The notes beneath the pieces were generated by a model. The model was not told the DNA's origin. It searched no databases and worked only from the letters and a program-made list of their open reading frames with translations. From NCBI GenBank assembly GCA_910579535.1, contig CAJTUR010000050.1:1-5133 (forward strand): 5,133 bases of DNA. Direction: 5' to 3'. Shown here piece after piece: positions 1 to 5,131 of this stretch. The stretch comes from an uncultured Bacilli bacterium. GTDB taxonomy: Bacteria > Bacillota_I > Bacilli_A > RF39 > UBA660. Every line of letters begins with the position of its first letter. Positions within the stretch are counted from its first letter, which is position 1. The position numbers were made by a program, and so were the translations under genes.

Positions 1-82
1 TTTTTGTTTTTGGTAAACCTTTCTAGTTGGTTATTAGTTTCTAATAACCCCCCCCTCCATTCGTCTTTTTAATTTTCTTCAT
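1..82 (-). CDS. 5' end of a probable phase-variable ORF, out of frame as sequenced; partial
   Basis: Seen: an ATG at 82-80 lies 9 nt after an SD (AAAGGA, 92-97) and downstream of a good promoter. The frame reads MKKIKKTN, then four Gly encoded by GGA plus the G8 tract (55-48), then Tyr and a TAG stop at 43-41. Beyond the tract only one frame is open to the window edge. It would read LLETNNQLERFTKNK and contains no ATG, GTG or TTG start inside the window. Joining the two halves needs one extra G (G9 or G6) or a -1 frameshift on the G run. Inference: this is the start of a gene whose translation is switched by tract length and is OFF here. The product cannot be named from about 27 residues. Alternatives are a homopolymer sequencing error, a degraded gene, or a gene starting beyond position 1 with this stretch as its leader. 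No suitably placed start follows the weak SD-like AAAGG near 18-22, which argues against the last option within the window. Confidence 0.45.
29..49. repeat. Perfect 9-bp inverted repeat abutting the G8 tract
   Basis: GGTTATTAG, a 3-nt spacer and CTAATAACC form a perfect 9-bp stem. On the minus strand its first two bases are the last two G of the G8 tract. No T-run follows on either strand, so it is not a standard intrinsic terminator. It could be an RNA hairpin that stalls polymerase or ribosome just after the slippery G run, a protein-binding operator, or chance. Confidence 0.65.
48..55 (-). repeat. G8 homopolymer tract (C8 on + strand)
   Basis: Eight consecutive C on the + strand, G8 in the sense of the left-edge ORF. 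Such a run is rare in DNA this AT-rich. It sits in codons 10-12 of the ORF starting at 82, preceded by GGA, so it extends a poly-glycine stretch. Runs of G or C of about this length near the 5' end of genes are known phase-variation switches in several bacteria. That role here is inference. Confidence 0.9.
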
Positions 83-91
83 TTTCTTTTT

Positions 92-97
92 TCCTTT
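92..97 (-). promoter_or_regulatory. Shine-Dalgarno for the left-edge ORF
   Basis: AAAGGA on the minus strand lies 9 nt before the ATG at 82-80, an acceptable spacing. It is the reason for choosing this ATG over the one at 60-58, which has no upstream SD and whose frame stops soon after the G tract. Confidence 0.45.
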
Positions 98-118
98 CTT
101 AAGACTTTTCTCTATAAC

Positions 119-143
119 CAAATAAAGTGTTTTACCTTATTTG
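119..143 (-). repeat. Imperfect hairpin at the start of the left-edge leader
   Basis: CAAATAA (119-125) pairs with TTATTTG (137-143). After one mismatch there are two further pairs (127-128 with 134-135) around a 5-nt loop. It would fall at the extreme 5' end of the transcript from the 151-179 promoter and could stabilise the message, but it is AT-rich and may be fortuitous. Confidence 0.3.
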
Positions 144-150
144 TAATTCA

Positions 151-179
151 ATTATATATCACTTATTTCTTTTTAACAA
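151..179 (-). promoter_or_regulatory. Sigma-A type promoter reading left out of the window
   Basis: On the minus strand, -35 TTGTTA (179-174) and -10 TATAAT (156-151) are separated by exactly 17 nt. The expected start of transcription is near 144, giving a leader of about 62 nt to the ATG at 82. The -10 is a perfect consensus and the -35 matches 4 of 6. It starts one base beyond the T-tract of the deoD terminator, as expected for a new transcription unit to the left. Its presence supports a gene starting in 1-82. Confidence 0.55.
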
Positions 180-180
180 T

Positions 181-204
181 AAAAAAACTGTTAAATATAA
201 CAGT
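181..204 (-). terminator. Intrinsic terminator of deoD
   Basis: Minus strand: ACTGTTA, a 4-nt loop and TAACAGT (204-187) form a perfect 7-bp stem. It runs into seven T (187-181). The hairpin begins 4 nt after the deoD stop codon. It is short and AT-rich, but G-U and A-U pairs can extend its base. Confidence 0.75.
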
Positions 205-208
205 CCTT

Positions 209-952
209 TTATTTAATGATTGATTCTAAAGCCAGCGTAATAGATTCATTCAATGATTTTTCACGATCTTCTTGACTCATAAATTCTTCACTAAACTTAC
301 TATCCACTACCGTTAAGATACAAGCTGATTGTTTATCAAAAGAATTAGCAATATGAAATAGAGCAAAAGACTCCATTTCTTCACCAATTATTTGAATATT
401 TTTAGGAACTCTAGCCAACACATGCTCATTATCACTGTAGAAACCAAACTGTTCTGTTGTCATCACACAACCATTATAAACATGATAACCTAATTCTTTT
501 GCTGTCTCATTAATCTGTCTATTCAAAATAGGACTTGGATAAACCAAATGCGTTGGATCACCATTATAAGAATAAGCAAAATTGCCCTCATTATAAGAAC
601 TATCCACAACAATTAAATCAGGAACATTTAATTCAGGAATTAAACCTCCACAAGTTCCTACTCTAATAATTTTCTCTACGCCAAAGAAATAAAACAATTC
701 AAAAGCATAAATACTCATACTAGGCATTCCCATACCAGAACCCATAACAGTTACTTCTGTTCCTTTATAAAGTCCAGTATAGATAAACATATTTCTTGTA
801 TCACTCACAAGTTTTGCATCACTTAAAAAGTTTTCAGCTATATATTTTGCCCTCAAAGGATCACCTGGCATAACTACAATAGGTGCAATCTCCTTTTTCG
901 TACAAGCGATATGAGCTGGTTTTAAATGCTCTAAAACTTTTGGTGCTTTCAC
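209..952 (-). CDS. deoD: Purine nucleoside phosphorylase, DeoD type
   Basis: Cytoplasmic purine-salvage enzyme that cleaves purine (deoxy)ribonucleosides with phosphate to free base and (deoxy)ribose-1-phosphate. The 247-aa product fits the family (E. coli about 239 aa). Numbering from the chosen start, the signature MPGDPLRAKYIAE is at 28-40, the phosphate-site arginines are R34, R53 and R97, and the neighbour-subunit histidine is H14. EMES (192-195) matches the EME nucleoside-binding motif, D217 aligns with the catalytic aspartate and R230 with its partner arginine. Residues around 117-140 (including NEGNFAYSYN) look unlike the E. coli enzyme, and the residue after D217 is Ser instead of His, so base preference may differ. 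Start choice: a GTG at 961 overlaps the SD itself, whereas the second in-frame GTG (952-950) lies 8 nt after AAGGAG (966-961). The gene is flanked by terminators and is probably transcribed alone. Confidence 0.93.
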   Translation of the reverse strand: MKAPKVLEHLKPAHIACTKKEIAPIVVMPGDPLRAKYIAENFLSDAKLVSDTRNMFIYTGLYKGTEVTVMGSGMGMPSMSIYAFELFYFFGVEKIIRVGTCGGLIPELNVPDLIVVDSSYNEGNFAYSYNGDPTHLVYPSPILNRQINETAKELGYHVYNGCVMTTEQFGFYSDNEHVLARVPKNIQIIGEEMESFALFHIANSFDKQSACILTVVDSKFSEEFMSQEDREKSLNESITLALESIIK

Positions 953-960
953 AATAATCA

Positions 961-966
961 CTCCTT
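961..966 (-). promoter_or_regulatory. Shine-Dalgarno that fixes the deoD start
   Basis: AAGGAG on the minus strand lies 8 nt before the GTG at 952-950. The longer alternative start GTG (961-959) begins on the last G of this SD and so cannot be served by it; this removes three residues from the longest ORF. Confidence 0.8.
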
Positions 967-980
967 ATTATTCTAAACTT

Positions 981-1009
981 AGTATATCAAAAAAAAGTAA
1001 AGTTATAAA
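981..1009 (-). promoter_or_regulatory. Candidate deoD promoter (extended -10)
   Basis: The minus strand carries TGA directly before TATACT (-10 at 986-981), an extended -10. A weak -35 (TTTATA, 1009-1004) lies 17 nt upstream, inside the loop region of the preceding terminator. The expected transcript start near 974 leaves the SD intact and a leader of about 22 nt. The extended -10 is the main support. Confidence 0.5.
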
Positions 1010-1019
1010 TAACTTTACT
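989..1019 (-). terminator. Strong intrinsic terminator of the U32 gene
   Basis: AGTAAAGTTAT (996-1006) is the exact reverse complement of ATAACTTTACT (1009-1019), giving a stem of about 10 bp with a tight loop. On the minus strand it runs into eight T (996-989). It lies 32 nt after the stop of the U32 gene and separates it from deoD. Confidence 0.88.
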
Positions 1020-1051
1020 CCGTTTTTACCTCGTTTTACATATTTTTGTCA

Positions 1052-3277
1052 TTAACGATATTTACACAAAATAGACTTAATTTCCTCTGAGGATTCATTA
1101 AATAATTCAATTCTAAAATGTTGAATCCCTATTCTTTTATATTCTAAAAAGTCACGAGACAAGACCTCATGAAAAAATAGATGCGTAATATGTTTTTTAG
1201 GAGAAGTAAGAATAGGAAACTTTTTATTCCCTCCATCACTAAAATAATAATCCTTTTTTTCTAAACAAACTGAACACACTTTATTTTGATTAACTAAATA
1301 GTTTAAAGGACACGTTTTCATTACCATAACTTCAGGCCTTCCATAAAGAAAAAGTTCAAATTTATGAATAGGAACCACTTTACAAATCGATTGAATTTCT
1401 TGAAAACTATTTTCAATAGATAAAGTAATACGTTTTACATTAAAAGACTCTAAATAATTAAATGTATAACGATTAGTAACATTCAAATAATAATCTGTAA
1501 CAATAAGATTATTAGGTGAATATTTAAATAAGCTTCCCGATTCTGTGATTAAGAGACGCTCATTTTGATAGTCTTTAAAAGAGGACTGTACTCGATCAAG
1601 TCTTAAATATACTTGTTCATAGCGCTTATATTTTTTATACAACTCTTCATCCGTAACATAAATGGTTGCCACATTTAAATCAAGACAACAAAGTAATTGT
1701 TCTTCATTCCTAACCAATACATGAAAAAACACTTCTTGCGTTGTTTCTTTTTCCTCTTGTTGAATCATAAGCTGCCTTTTGACCTCAAAAAATGGATGAA
1801 CGATTTGTTCTTCTCTCTTTTTTTTCAAAGCATCTACTATCTCTCTTCGAAGTGCCTTAAGTTCACTCATCGATACAAAAATAGATGAATCCATATCAAC
1901 GATCCACTTTTTTAAAACAAAAGGGGTATTTCCTAACGCTCCAATTTTTTCCACAAAAAGAGCTTCCGTAACTGGTTTTTGTAAAGCACAAGAAACCACC
2001 TTACCAAAACGCTGAATTGTAAACTTCTCATCACTAAAAGTTACTTCTAATGGCTGCCCTAATTTTGCTTTAACAAACAAATGAATAGGAATTTTCTTTT
2101 CATCAATTCTGTTTAGACTTTCCATTAACTGAGAATCAATGGTTTTTAAAACCTTTCCTTTTGTTTTCAAACCCACTTTATTATCTAAATAAACTATACT
2201 TCCTTTAGAAGCATAATGAATCAATAACCCTTTTTCATTATAAAGAAAATTAACAATAAATCCCTTATCCTCTTCTTTAAAACGTATTCCATCATTTTGA
2301 ATTAAATCTTCTTCCAACAAAATTTTTATTTTATCTTTACGTATTTCTAATACTTGTCCTAAAAGAATACCTTGATGATTCGGTGTTTTAATATTCATAA
2401 GAGATTTAAAAGTTTCTTTAAAAAGAAACCCTTTAGTAAACGAACGATTAAACAAAACAGCTATTTCTTTTTTCTCCTGTAAAGTTAAAGTATTTCCATC
2501 AAGAAGTTTTCGATAAAGACGTGTAACCAATCCGACATATTCAGAACTTTTCATTCTTCCTTCAATTTTTAAAGAAGTAATCTCAGTTTTTTTTATTTCA
2601 TCAAAAAAATCCATCGTATTTAACTCTTTTGGACTTAAAAGATATTTGCCCTCTGTTTTAATTTCTTTTCCTTCACAATAAAGCTTAAAAGGCAAACGAC
2701 AAATTCCAGCACAACATCCTCTATTCCCACTACGATTCATAAGTAAACTACTAAACAAACATTGACCAGAATAACATACACATAATGCTCCATGTATAAA
2801 AACTTCTAACTCTAAAGACGTTTTAAAATTTTTTATTTCTTCTAAAGAAAGCTCTCTTGCTAAAACCGCTCTCTTAACTCCAAGCCTTTCTAATAACTTT
2901 AATTGTTCTTCATTGTGAGTATGCATTTGTGTAGACGCATGAATCTCTAAATTAGGAAAAGTATGACGTACCAAAGAAATCAGTCCTAAATCTTGCATAA
3001 TGAGCGCATCCACTTGATTTTGATGTAAAAATCGAATATAACTCAAAACGTCTTCTATTTCTGAATCAAAAAGGAGCGTATTTACTGTCACATAAATTTT
3101 AACTCCATATAAATGACAATATTTTATTGCTTTAATCATCTCTTCATCACTAAAATTGTTAGAATAAGCACGAGCACCAAATTTTTTACCACCCAAATAA
3201 ACCGCATCACATCCATTATGAATGGCTGATATTAAACTATCAAAATTCCCCGCTGGACTCAATAACTCTTTTTTCAT
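1052..3277 (-). CDS. Peptidase U32 family protein, RlhA-like (23S rRNA C2501 hydroxylase type), with DUF3656
   Basis: A 741-aa cytoplasmic protein. Residues 1-290 are the U32 domain: LLSPAGNFDS (5-14), the signature EVFIHGALC...YSGQC (158-173), NRG..C...CR (185-194) and IEGRMKSSEY (238-247). C166, C173, C189 and C193 match the four cysteines that hold an Fe-S cluster in this family. Residues about 380-490 are DUF3656 (LGNTPF at 448-453, LRRE at 476-479). This U32 + DUF3656 order is that of E. coli RlhA, which makes 5-hydroxycytidine at 23S rRNA C2501, while short U32 proteins act on tRNA U34. The old collagenase/protease label is probably wrong for this subfamily. At 741 aa it exceeds E. coli RlhA (about 650) by a C-terminal part with three further cysteines (C656, C668, C671). 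The ATG at 3277 has only a weak SD (GGTG, 3 nt upstream). Family is certain; the RlhA assignment is likely. Confidence 0.85.
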   Translation of the reverse strand: MKKELLSPAGNFDSLISAIHNGCDAVYLGGKKFGARAYSNNFSDEEMIKAIKYCHLYGVKIYVTVNTLLFDSEIEDVLSYIRFLHQNQVDALIMQDLGLISLVRHTFPNLEIHASTQMHTHNEEQLKLLERLGVKRAVLARELSLEEIKNFKTSLELEVFIHGALCVCYSGQCLFSSLLMNRSGNRGCCAGICRLPFKLYCEGKEIKTEGKYLLSPKELNTMDFFDEIKKTEITSLKIEGRMKSSEYVGLVTRLYRKLLDGNTLTLQEKKEIAVLFNRSFTKGFLFKETFKSLMNIKTPNHQGILLGQVLEIRKDKIKILLEEDLIQNDGIRFKEEDKGFIVNFLYNEKGLLIHYASKGSIVYLDNKVGLKTKGKVLKTIDSQLMESLNRIDEKKIPIHLFVKAKLGQPLEVTFSDEKFTIQRFGKVVSCALQKPVTEALFVEKIGALGNTPFVLKKWIVDMDSSIFVSMSELKALRREIVDALKKKREEQIVHPFFEVKRQLMIQQEEKETTQEVFFHVLVRNEEQLLCCLDLNVATIYVTDEELYKKYKRYEQVYLRLDRVQSSFKDYQNERLLITESGSLFKYSPNNLIVTDYYLNVTNRYTFNYLESFNVKRITLSIENSFQEIQSICKVVPIHKFELFLYGRPEVMVMKTCPLNYLVNQNKVCSVCLEKKDYYFSDGGNKKFPILTSPKKHITHLFFHEVLSRDFLEYKRIGIQHFRIELFNESSEEIKSILCKYR

Positions 3278-3302
3278 TCACACCACAAACTTTCTAAACC
3301 CT

Positions 3303-3331
3303 ATTATATCTTAAAAATGAAAAAATGTTTC
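3303..3331 (-). promoter_or_regulatory. Candidate promoter of the U32 gene
   Basis: On the minus strand a perfect TATAAT (3308-3303) has GAAACA (3331-3326) 17 nt upstream as a poor -35 (only ACA matches). Transcription would start near 3296, leaving a leader of about 18 nt before the ATG. The -35 is also the 3' arm of the preceding terminator hairpin. Confidence 0.5.
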
Positions 3332-3342
3332 ATAAAGAAACA
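3320..3342 (-). terminator. Intrinsic terminator of the GNAT / membrane-protein operon
   Basis: Minus strand: TGTTTC (3342-3337), a 5-nt loop and GAAACA (3331-3326) form a 6-bp stem followed by six T (3325-3320). The stem starts at the base directly after the TAG stop of the upstream gene. A run of six A before that stop could pair with the T-tract. The stem is short, so efficiency is uncertain. Confidence 0.65.
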
Positions 3343-4530
3343 CTATTTTTTATCAATATTCGTATCGTACGAAACATCAGAAATTTCATATTTTCTATTT
3401 TTAGAAACATAACTAATCAATTTTGTAGAACCCCATCCAAGTAAAGCTAGCAAAAAGAAATAAACAATTCCAAACGAAGTAAATTTCGGTTCAGATTTAG
3501 TTAACAAACTAATAATACTTGCTCCAGCACTCATACTAGTAACGAGGGTCAAACTATTAATCGATTTATTTGAAACATCACTTTTAAGACCGCTAAACAA
3601 TTTTTGAGCGGAAGATAAATACGTTTGCGTCATATCCCATAAATACTTAATATAATCTAGGGTATCCCTTAAAGTTTCAAAACGATACCCCGAAATAGCC
3701 AAAAACTCAGCTAACTCAGGCTCATTTTTAGAAATTTTTTCTCGAGTAGAAATATAAGTTCCCATTTGATTAATTCTTCCATCAATTAAATTTACTGTTT
3801 TTGAATAGCCCTCTAACTTAGAATTAAATTTGACAATATCCGCACCTTTAACATGTACATTTTCTTTAACTTCATCAATTTTTTCCCATATAATACGATG
3901 TAAATTAAGATAACGATGCATTTGTCCTTTAAACTCTCGAATAAAAATTTGTGATTCTAGATACTTTTCAATACTTTCTAAAGACTTTTTTTTATTATTA
4001 ATCAAATAATATTTATCTCCTCTAACCACATCGTACTTATCGTTATTAAATTCAAAATATTTTTGCTTCTCAGTACGATTCAATAAATCTGCCATCTCTT
4101 CTTTAGAAACATTATCACAAACAATAATATAAGGATAAACTGTCTCAATATGAGCAAGCTCTTTAGGAACAGGAGCTCCTAAACTAAATAAATAATTAAT
4201 CGCTGGAGAAAGCTTATTTTCATAATAATCGGTTACCTTATCAATATCCGTAAAGAGCGTATCTTCAGTTACATGATTATTATTTAATACAATCAAACCA
4301 TCTTCATAAATTTTAACTGTGATATTTAAAGCGGTCGTAAAAGTAACATATTCTTCGCCACTCACACCGTAATCAATGCGGCCAATTTCTAAACTTTTAT
4401 GAAAATCATTTAACTTTTCTTGATCCAAAGCCAAGTTAGACTTGCACTCACGAAAAAAATCATAAATTTCTGTTAACTGTAACATCGTTCTTTGAAACCA
4501 ACCACCAATATAGACATTAGTTATTTTCAT
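3343..4530 (-). CDS. Uncharacterised membrane protein with CorA-like layout, no GMN motif
   Basis: A 395-aa protein I cannot assign to a named family with certainty. Residues 1-180 look like a soluble alpha/beta domain, with strand-like stretches near 69-82, 132-138 and 158-177. Residues about 180-320 are charged and mostly helical. Two hydrophobic segments follow: 323-343 (weaker) and 351-375 (strong, with FFLLALLGWG). They are joined by a short loop, TKSEPKF, and end in a charged tail (376-395). A long cytosolic domain, long helix, two C-terminal membrane helices with a tiny loop and a short tail is the topology of CorA metal-ion channels. The stretch before helix 1 (YLSSAQK..., NKSINSLTLVTS) resembles CorA. 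The GMN/GxN motif that forms the CorA pore entrance is absent, so magnesium transport should not be assumed. The ATG is preceded by AGGAGGT 4 nt upstream, within the end of the GNAT gene, which it overlaps by 14 bp; the two are probably translationally coupled. Confidence 0.8.
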   Translation of the reverse strand: MKITNVYIGGWFQRTMLQLTEIYDFFRECKSNLALDQEKLNDFHKSLEIGRIDYGVSGEEYVTFTTALNITVKIYEDGLIVLNNNHVTEDTLFTDIDKVTDYYENKLSPAINYLFSLGAPVPKELAHIETVYPYIIVCDNVSKEEMADLLNRTEKQKYFEFNNDKYDVVRGDKYYLINNKKKSLESIEKYLESQIFIREFKGQMHRYLNLHRIIWEKIDEVKENVHVKGADIVKFNSKLEGYSKTVNLIDGRINQMGTYISTREKISKNEPELAEFLAISGYRFETLRDTLDYIKYLWDMTQTYLSSAQKLFSGLKSDVSNKSINSLTLVTSMSAGASIISLLTKSEPKFTSFGIVYFFLLALLGWGSTKLISYVSKNRKYEISDVSYDTNIDKK

Positions 4531-4975
4531 GACTACCTCCTAACTCAAGTTCAAAAAAAGTAGCATCAATAGGTTGAAAACCAAAACGTTTATAGCACGT
4601 ATGCGCTGGAACACGAAAATTTTTACTCCACAACTTAATACTAATGCAATTTCTTTCCAAACAAATTTTTTTAATAATTTTAAGCATTTCTGTTGCTACA
4701 TGATGTTTGCGATACTCAGGGTCAACACAAACATGGTTTACAATAGCATAATTTTCCATTTCTATAAACATCGTTTCAATAATCGTAATTCGAGTATGAG
4801 CAATAATTTCCCCATTACACTCTCCTATTAAATAAATTTGATTTTTATCATTTTTAGTTTGATTAAATACTTCTAAAGCTTTTTCTACACTGGTTTCTTC
4901 ATCAAAACACTTATTACAAAGTTTAACAATTCCCTCTACTTTAGAAGAATCGGCAATATGAAATCGAATTTCCAT
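4517..4975 (-). CDS. GNAT family N-acetyltransferase
   Basis: A 152-aa cytoplasmic protein of the Gcn5-related acetyltransferase superfamily, which moves the acetyl group of acetyl-CoA to an amine. The substrate (small molecule, peptide or protein N-terminus) cannot be told. Seen: an N-terminal strand and helix (1-22), central strands around 47-52 and 56-67, and motif A at 80-98 with NHVCVDPEYRK. The C-terminal motif is AHTCYKRFGF (124-133), the usual 'FYeklGF' element. In motif A the acetyl-CoA pyrophosphate loop, normally R-x-x-G-x-A/G, reads R-K-H-H-V-A: the glycine is His, which may alter cofactor binding. Start choice: an ORF opens at 5014, but the ATG at 4975-4973 is 8 nt after AGGAG (4988-4984), and the extra 13 residues would include that SD and the promoter. 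It is first gene of a two-gene operon, overlapping the membrane-protein gene by 14 bp. Confidence 0.88.
   Translation of the reverse strand: MEIRFHIADSSKVEGIVKLCNKCFDEETSVEKALEVFNQTKNDKNQIYLIGECNGEIIAHTRITIIETMFIEMENYAIVNHVCVDPEYRKHHVATEMLKIIKKICLERNCISIKLWSKNFRVPAHTCYKRFGFQPIDATFFELELGGSHENN
4535..4541 (-). promoter_or_regulatory. Shine-Dalgarno inside the end of the GNAT gene
   Basis: AGGAGGT on the minus strand ends 4 nt before the ATG of the membrane-protein gene (4530-4528) and lies within the last codons of the acetyltransferase (Gly-Gly-Ser). It confirms the start and indicates that both products come from one message. Confidence 0.85.
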
Positions 4976-4983
4976 AACATCTA

Positions 4984-4988
4984 CTCCT
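4984..4988 (-). promoter_or_regulatory. Shine-Dalgarno that fixes the GNAT start
   Basis: AGGAG on the minus strand (within AGAGGAG, 4990-4984) lies 8 nt before the ATG at 4975-4973, the same spacing as for deoD. It rules out the upstream in-frame start at 5014. Confidence 0.85.
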
Positions 4989-5004
4989 CTTCTATTATAA
5001 GAAA

Positions 5005-5013
5005 ATTGTATCA
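5005..5013 (-). promoter_or_regulatory. Candidate promoter of the GNAT operon (extended -10)
   Basis: TGA directly before TACAAT on the minus strand (5013-5005) forms an extended -10; no good -35 is seen. A start near 4998 keeps the SD in the leader. A perfect TATAAT at 4999-4994 is also present, but its start point would fall inside the SD, so it is less likely to drive this gene. Confidence 0.4.
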
Positions 5014-5014
5014 C

Positions 5015-5045
5015 AAAAAAAGAAAACTCTTATAATATGTTTTCT
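5015..5045 (-). terminator. Intrinsic terminator upstream of the GNAT operon
   Basis: AGAAAAC (5021-5027) pairs with GTTTTCT (5039-5045) around an 11-nt loop. On the minus strand the stem runs into seven T (5021-5015). On the + strand it is followed by a T/C-rich stretch (5046-5052), so it might act both ways. On the minus strand it would end the gene coming in from the right edge. Confidence 0.6.
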
Positions 5046-5056
5046 TCTTTTTCAAA

Positions 5057-5131
5057 TTATTTACAATTCGTTGTCATTTTTTCACGTATAATCAATCTTA
5101 ATAGAAATATTAATCTATTTGATTGATCCCT
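5057..5131 (-). CDS. Possible C-terminal end of an unidentified upstream gene; partial
   Basis: One minus-strand frame is open from the window edge for 24 codons to a TAA at 5059-5057, reading RDQSNRLIFLLR, then LIIREKMTTNCK. The other two minus frames meet stops within ten codons of the edge. The stop lies 11 nt before the 5045-5015 terminator, the spacing expected for a real gene end. The stretch is too short to recognise, and a chance open frame of this length is not rare in such DNA. Confidence 0.35.
   Translation of the reverse strand, partial: RDQSNRLIFLLRLIIREKMTTNCK

Noticed and set aside
29..49. Inverted repeat as an intrinsic terminator
   Set aside because: Neither strand has a T-run directly after the stem.
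58..60. ATG at 60-58 as the start of the left-edge gene
   Set aside because: It has no SD upstream and its frame stops a few codons after the G tract; the ATG at 82 has a proper SD.
953..961. Longer deoD start (GTG at 961)
   Set aside because: The codon overlaps the only SD; the GTG at 952 has the ideal 8-nt spacing.
1697..1888. 63-codon open frame on the + strand
   Set aside because: It lies wholly inside the well-supported U32 gene on the other strand, lacks an SD and has a low-complexity composition rich in Phe/Leu/Lys; a shadow of that gene.
4574..4831. 85-codon open frame on the + strand
   Set aside because: It is antisense to the GNAT gene, with Asn/Phe-rich composition and no SD or promoter of its own; a shadow.
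4976..5014. Longer GNAT start at 5014
   Set aside because: The extra codons cover the SD and promoter-like elements, and the added residues do not resemble a GNAT N-terminus.
5060..5092. Possible rightward promoter with TATAAT at 5087-5092 on the + strand
   Set aside because: The nearest -35-like words (TTGTCA at 5071, TTTACA at 5060) sit 10 and 21 nt away, not 16-18, and no + strand start codon or open frame follows.
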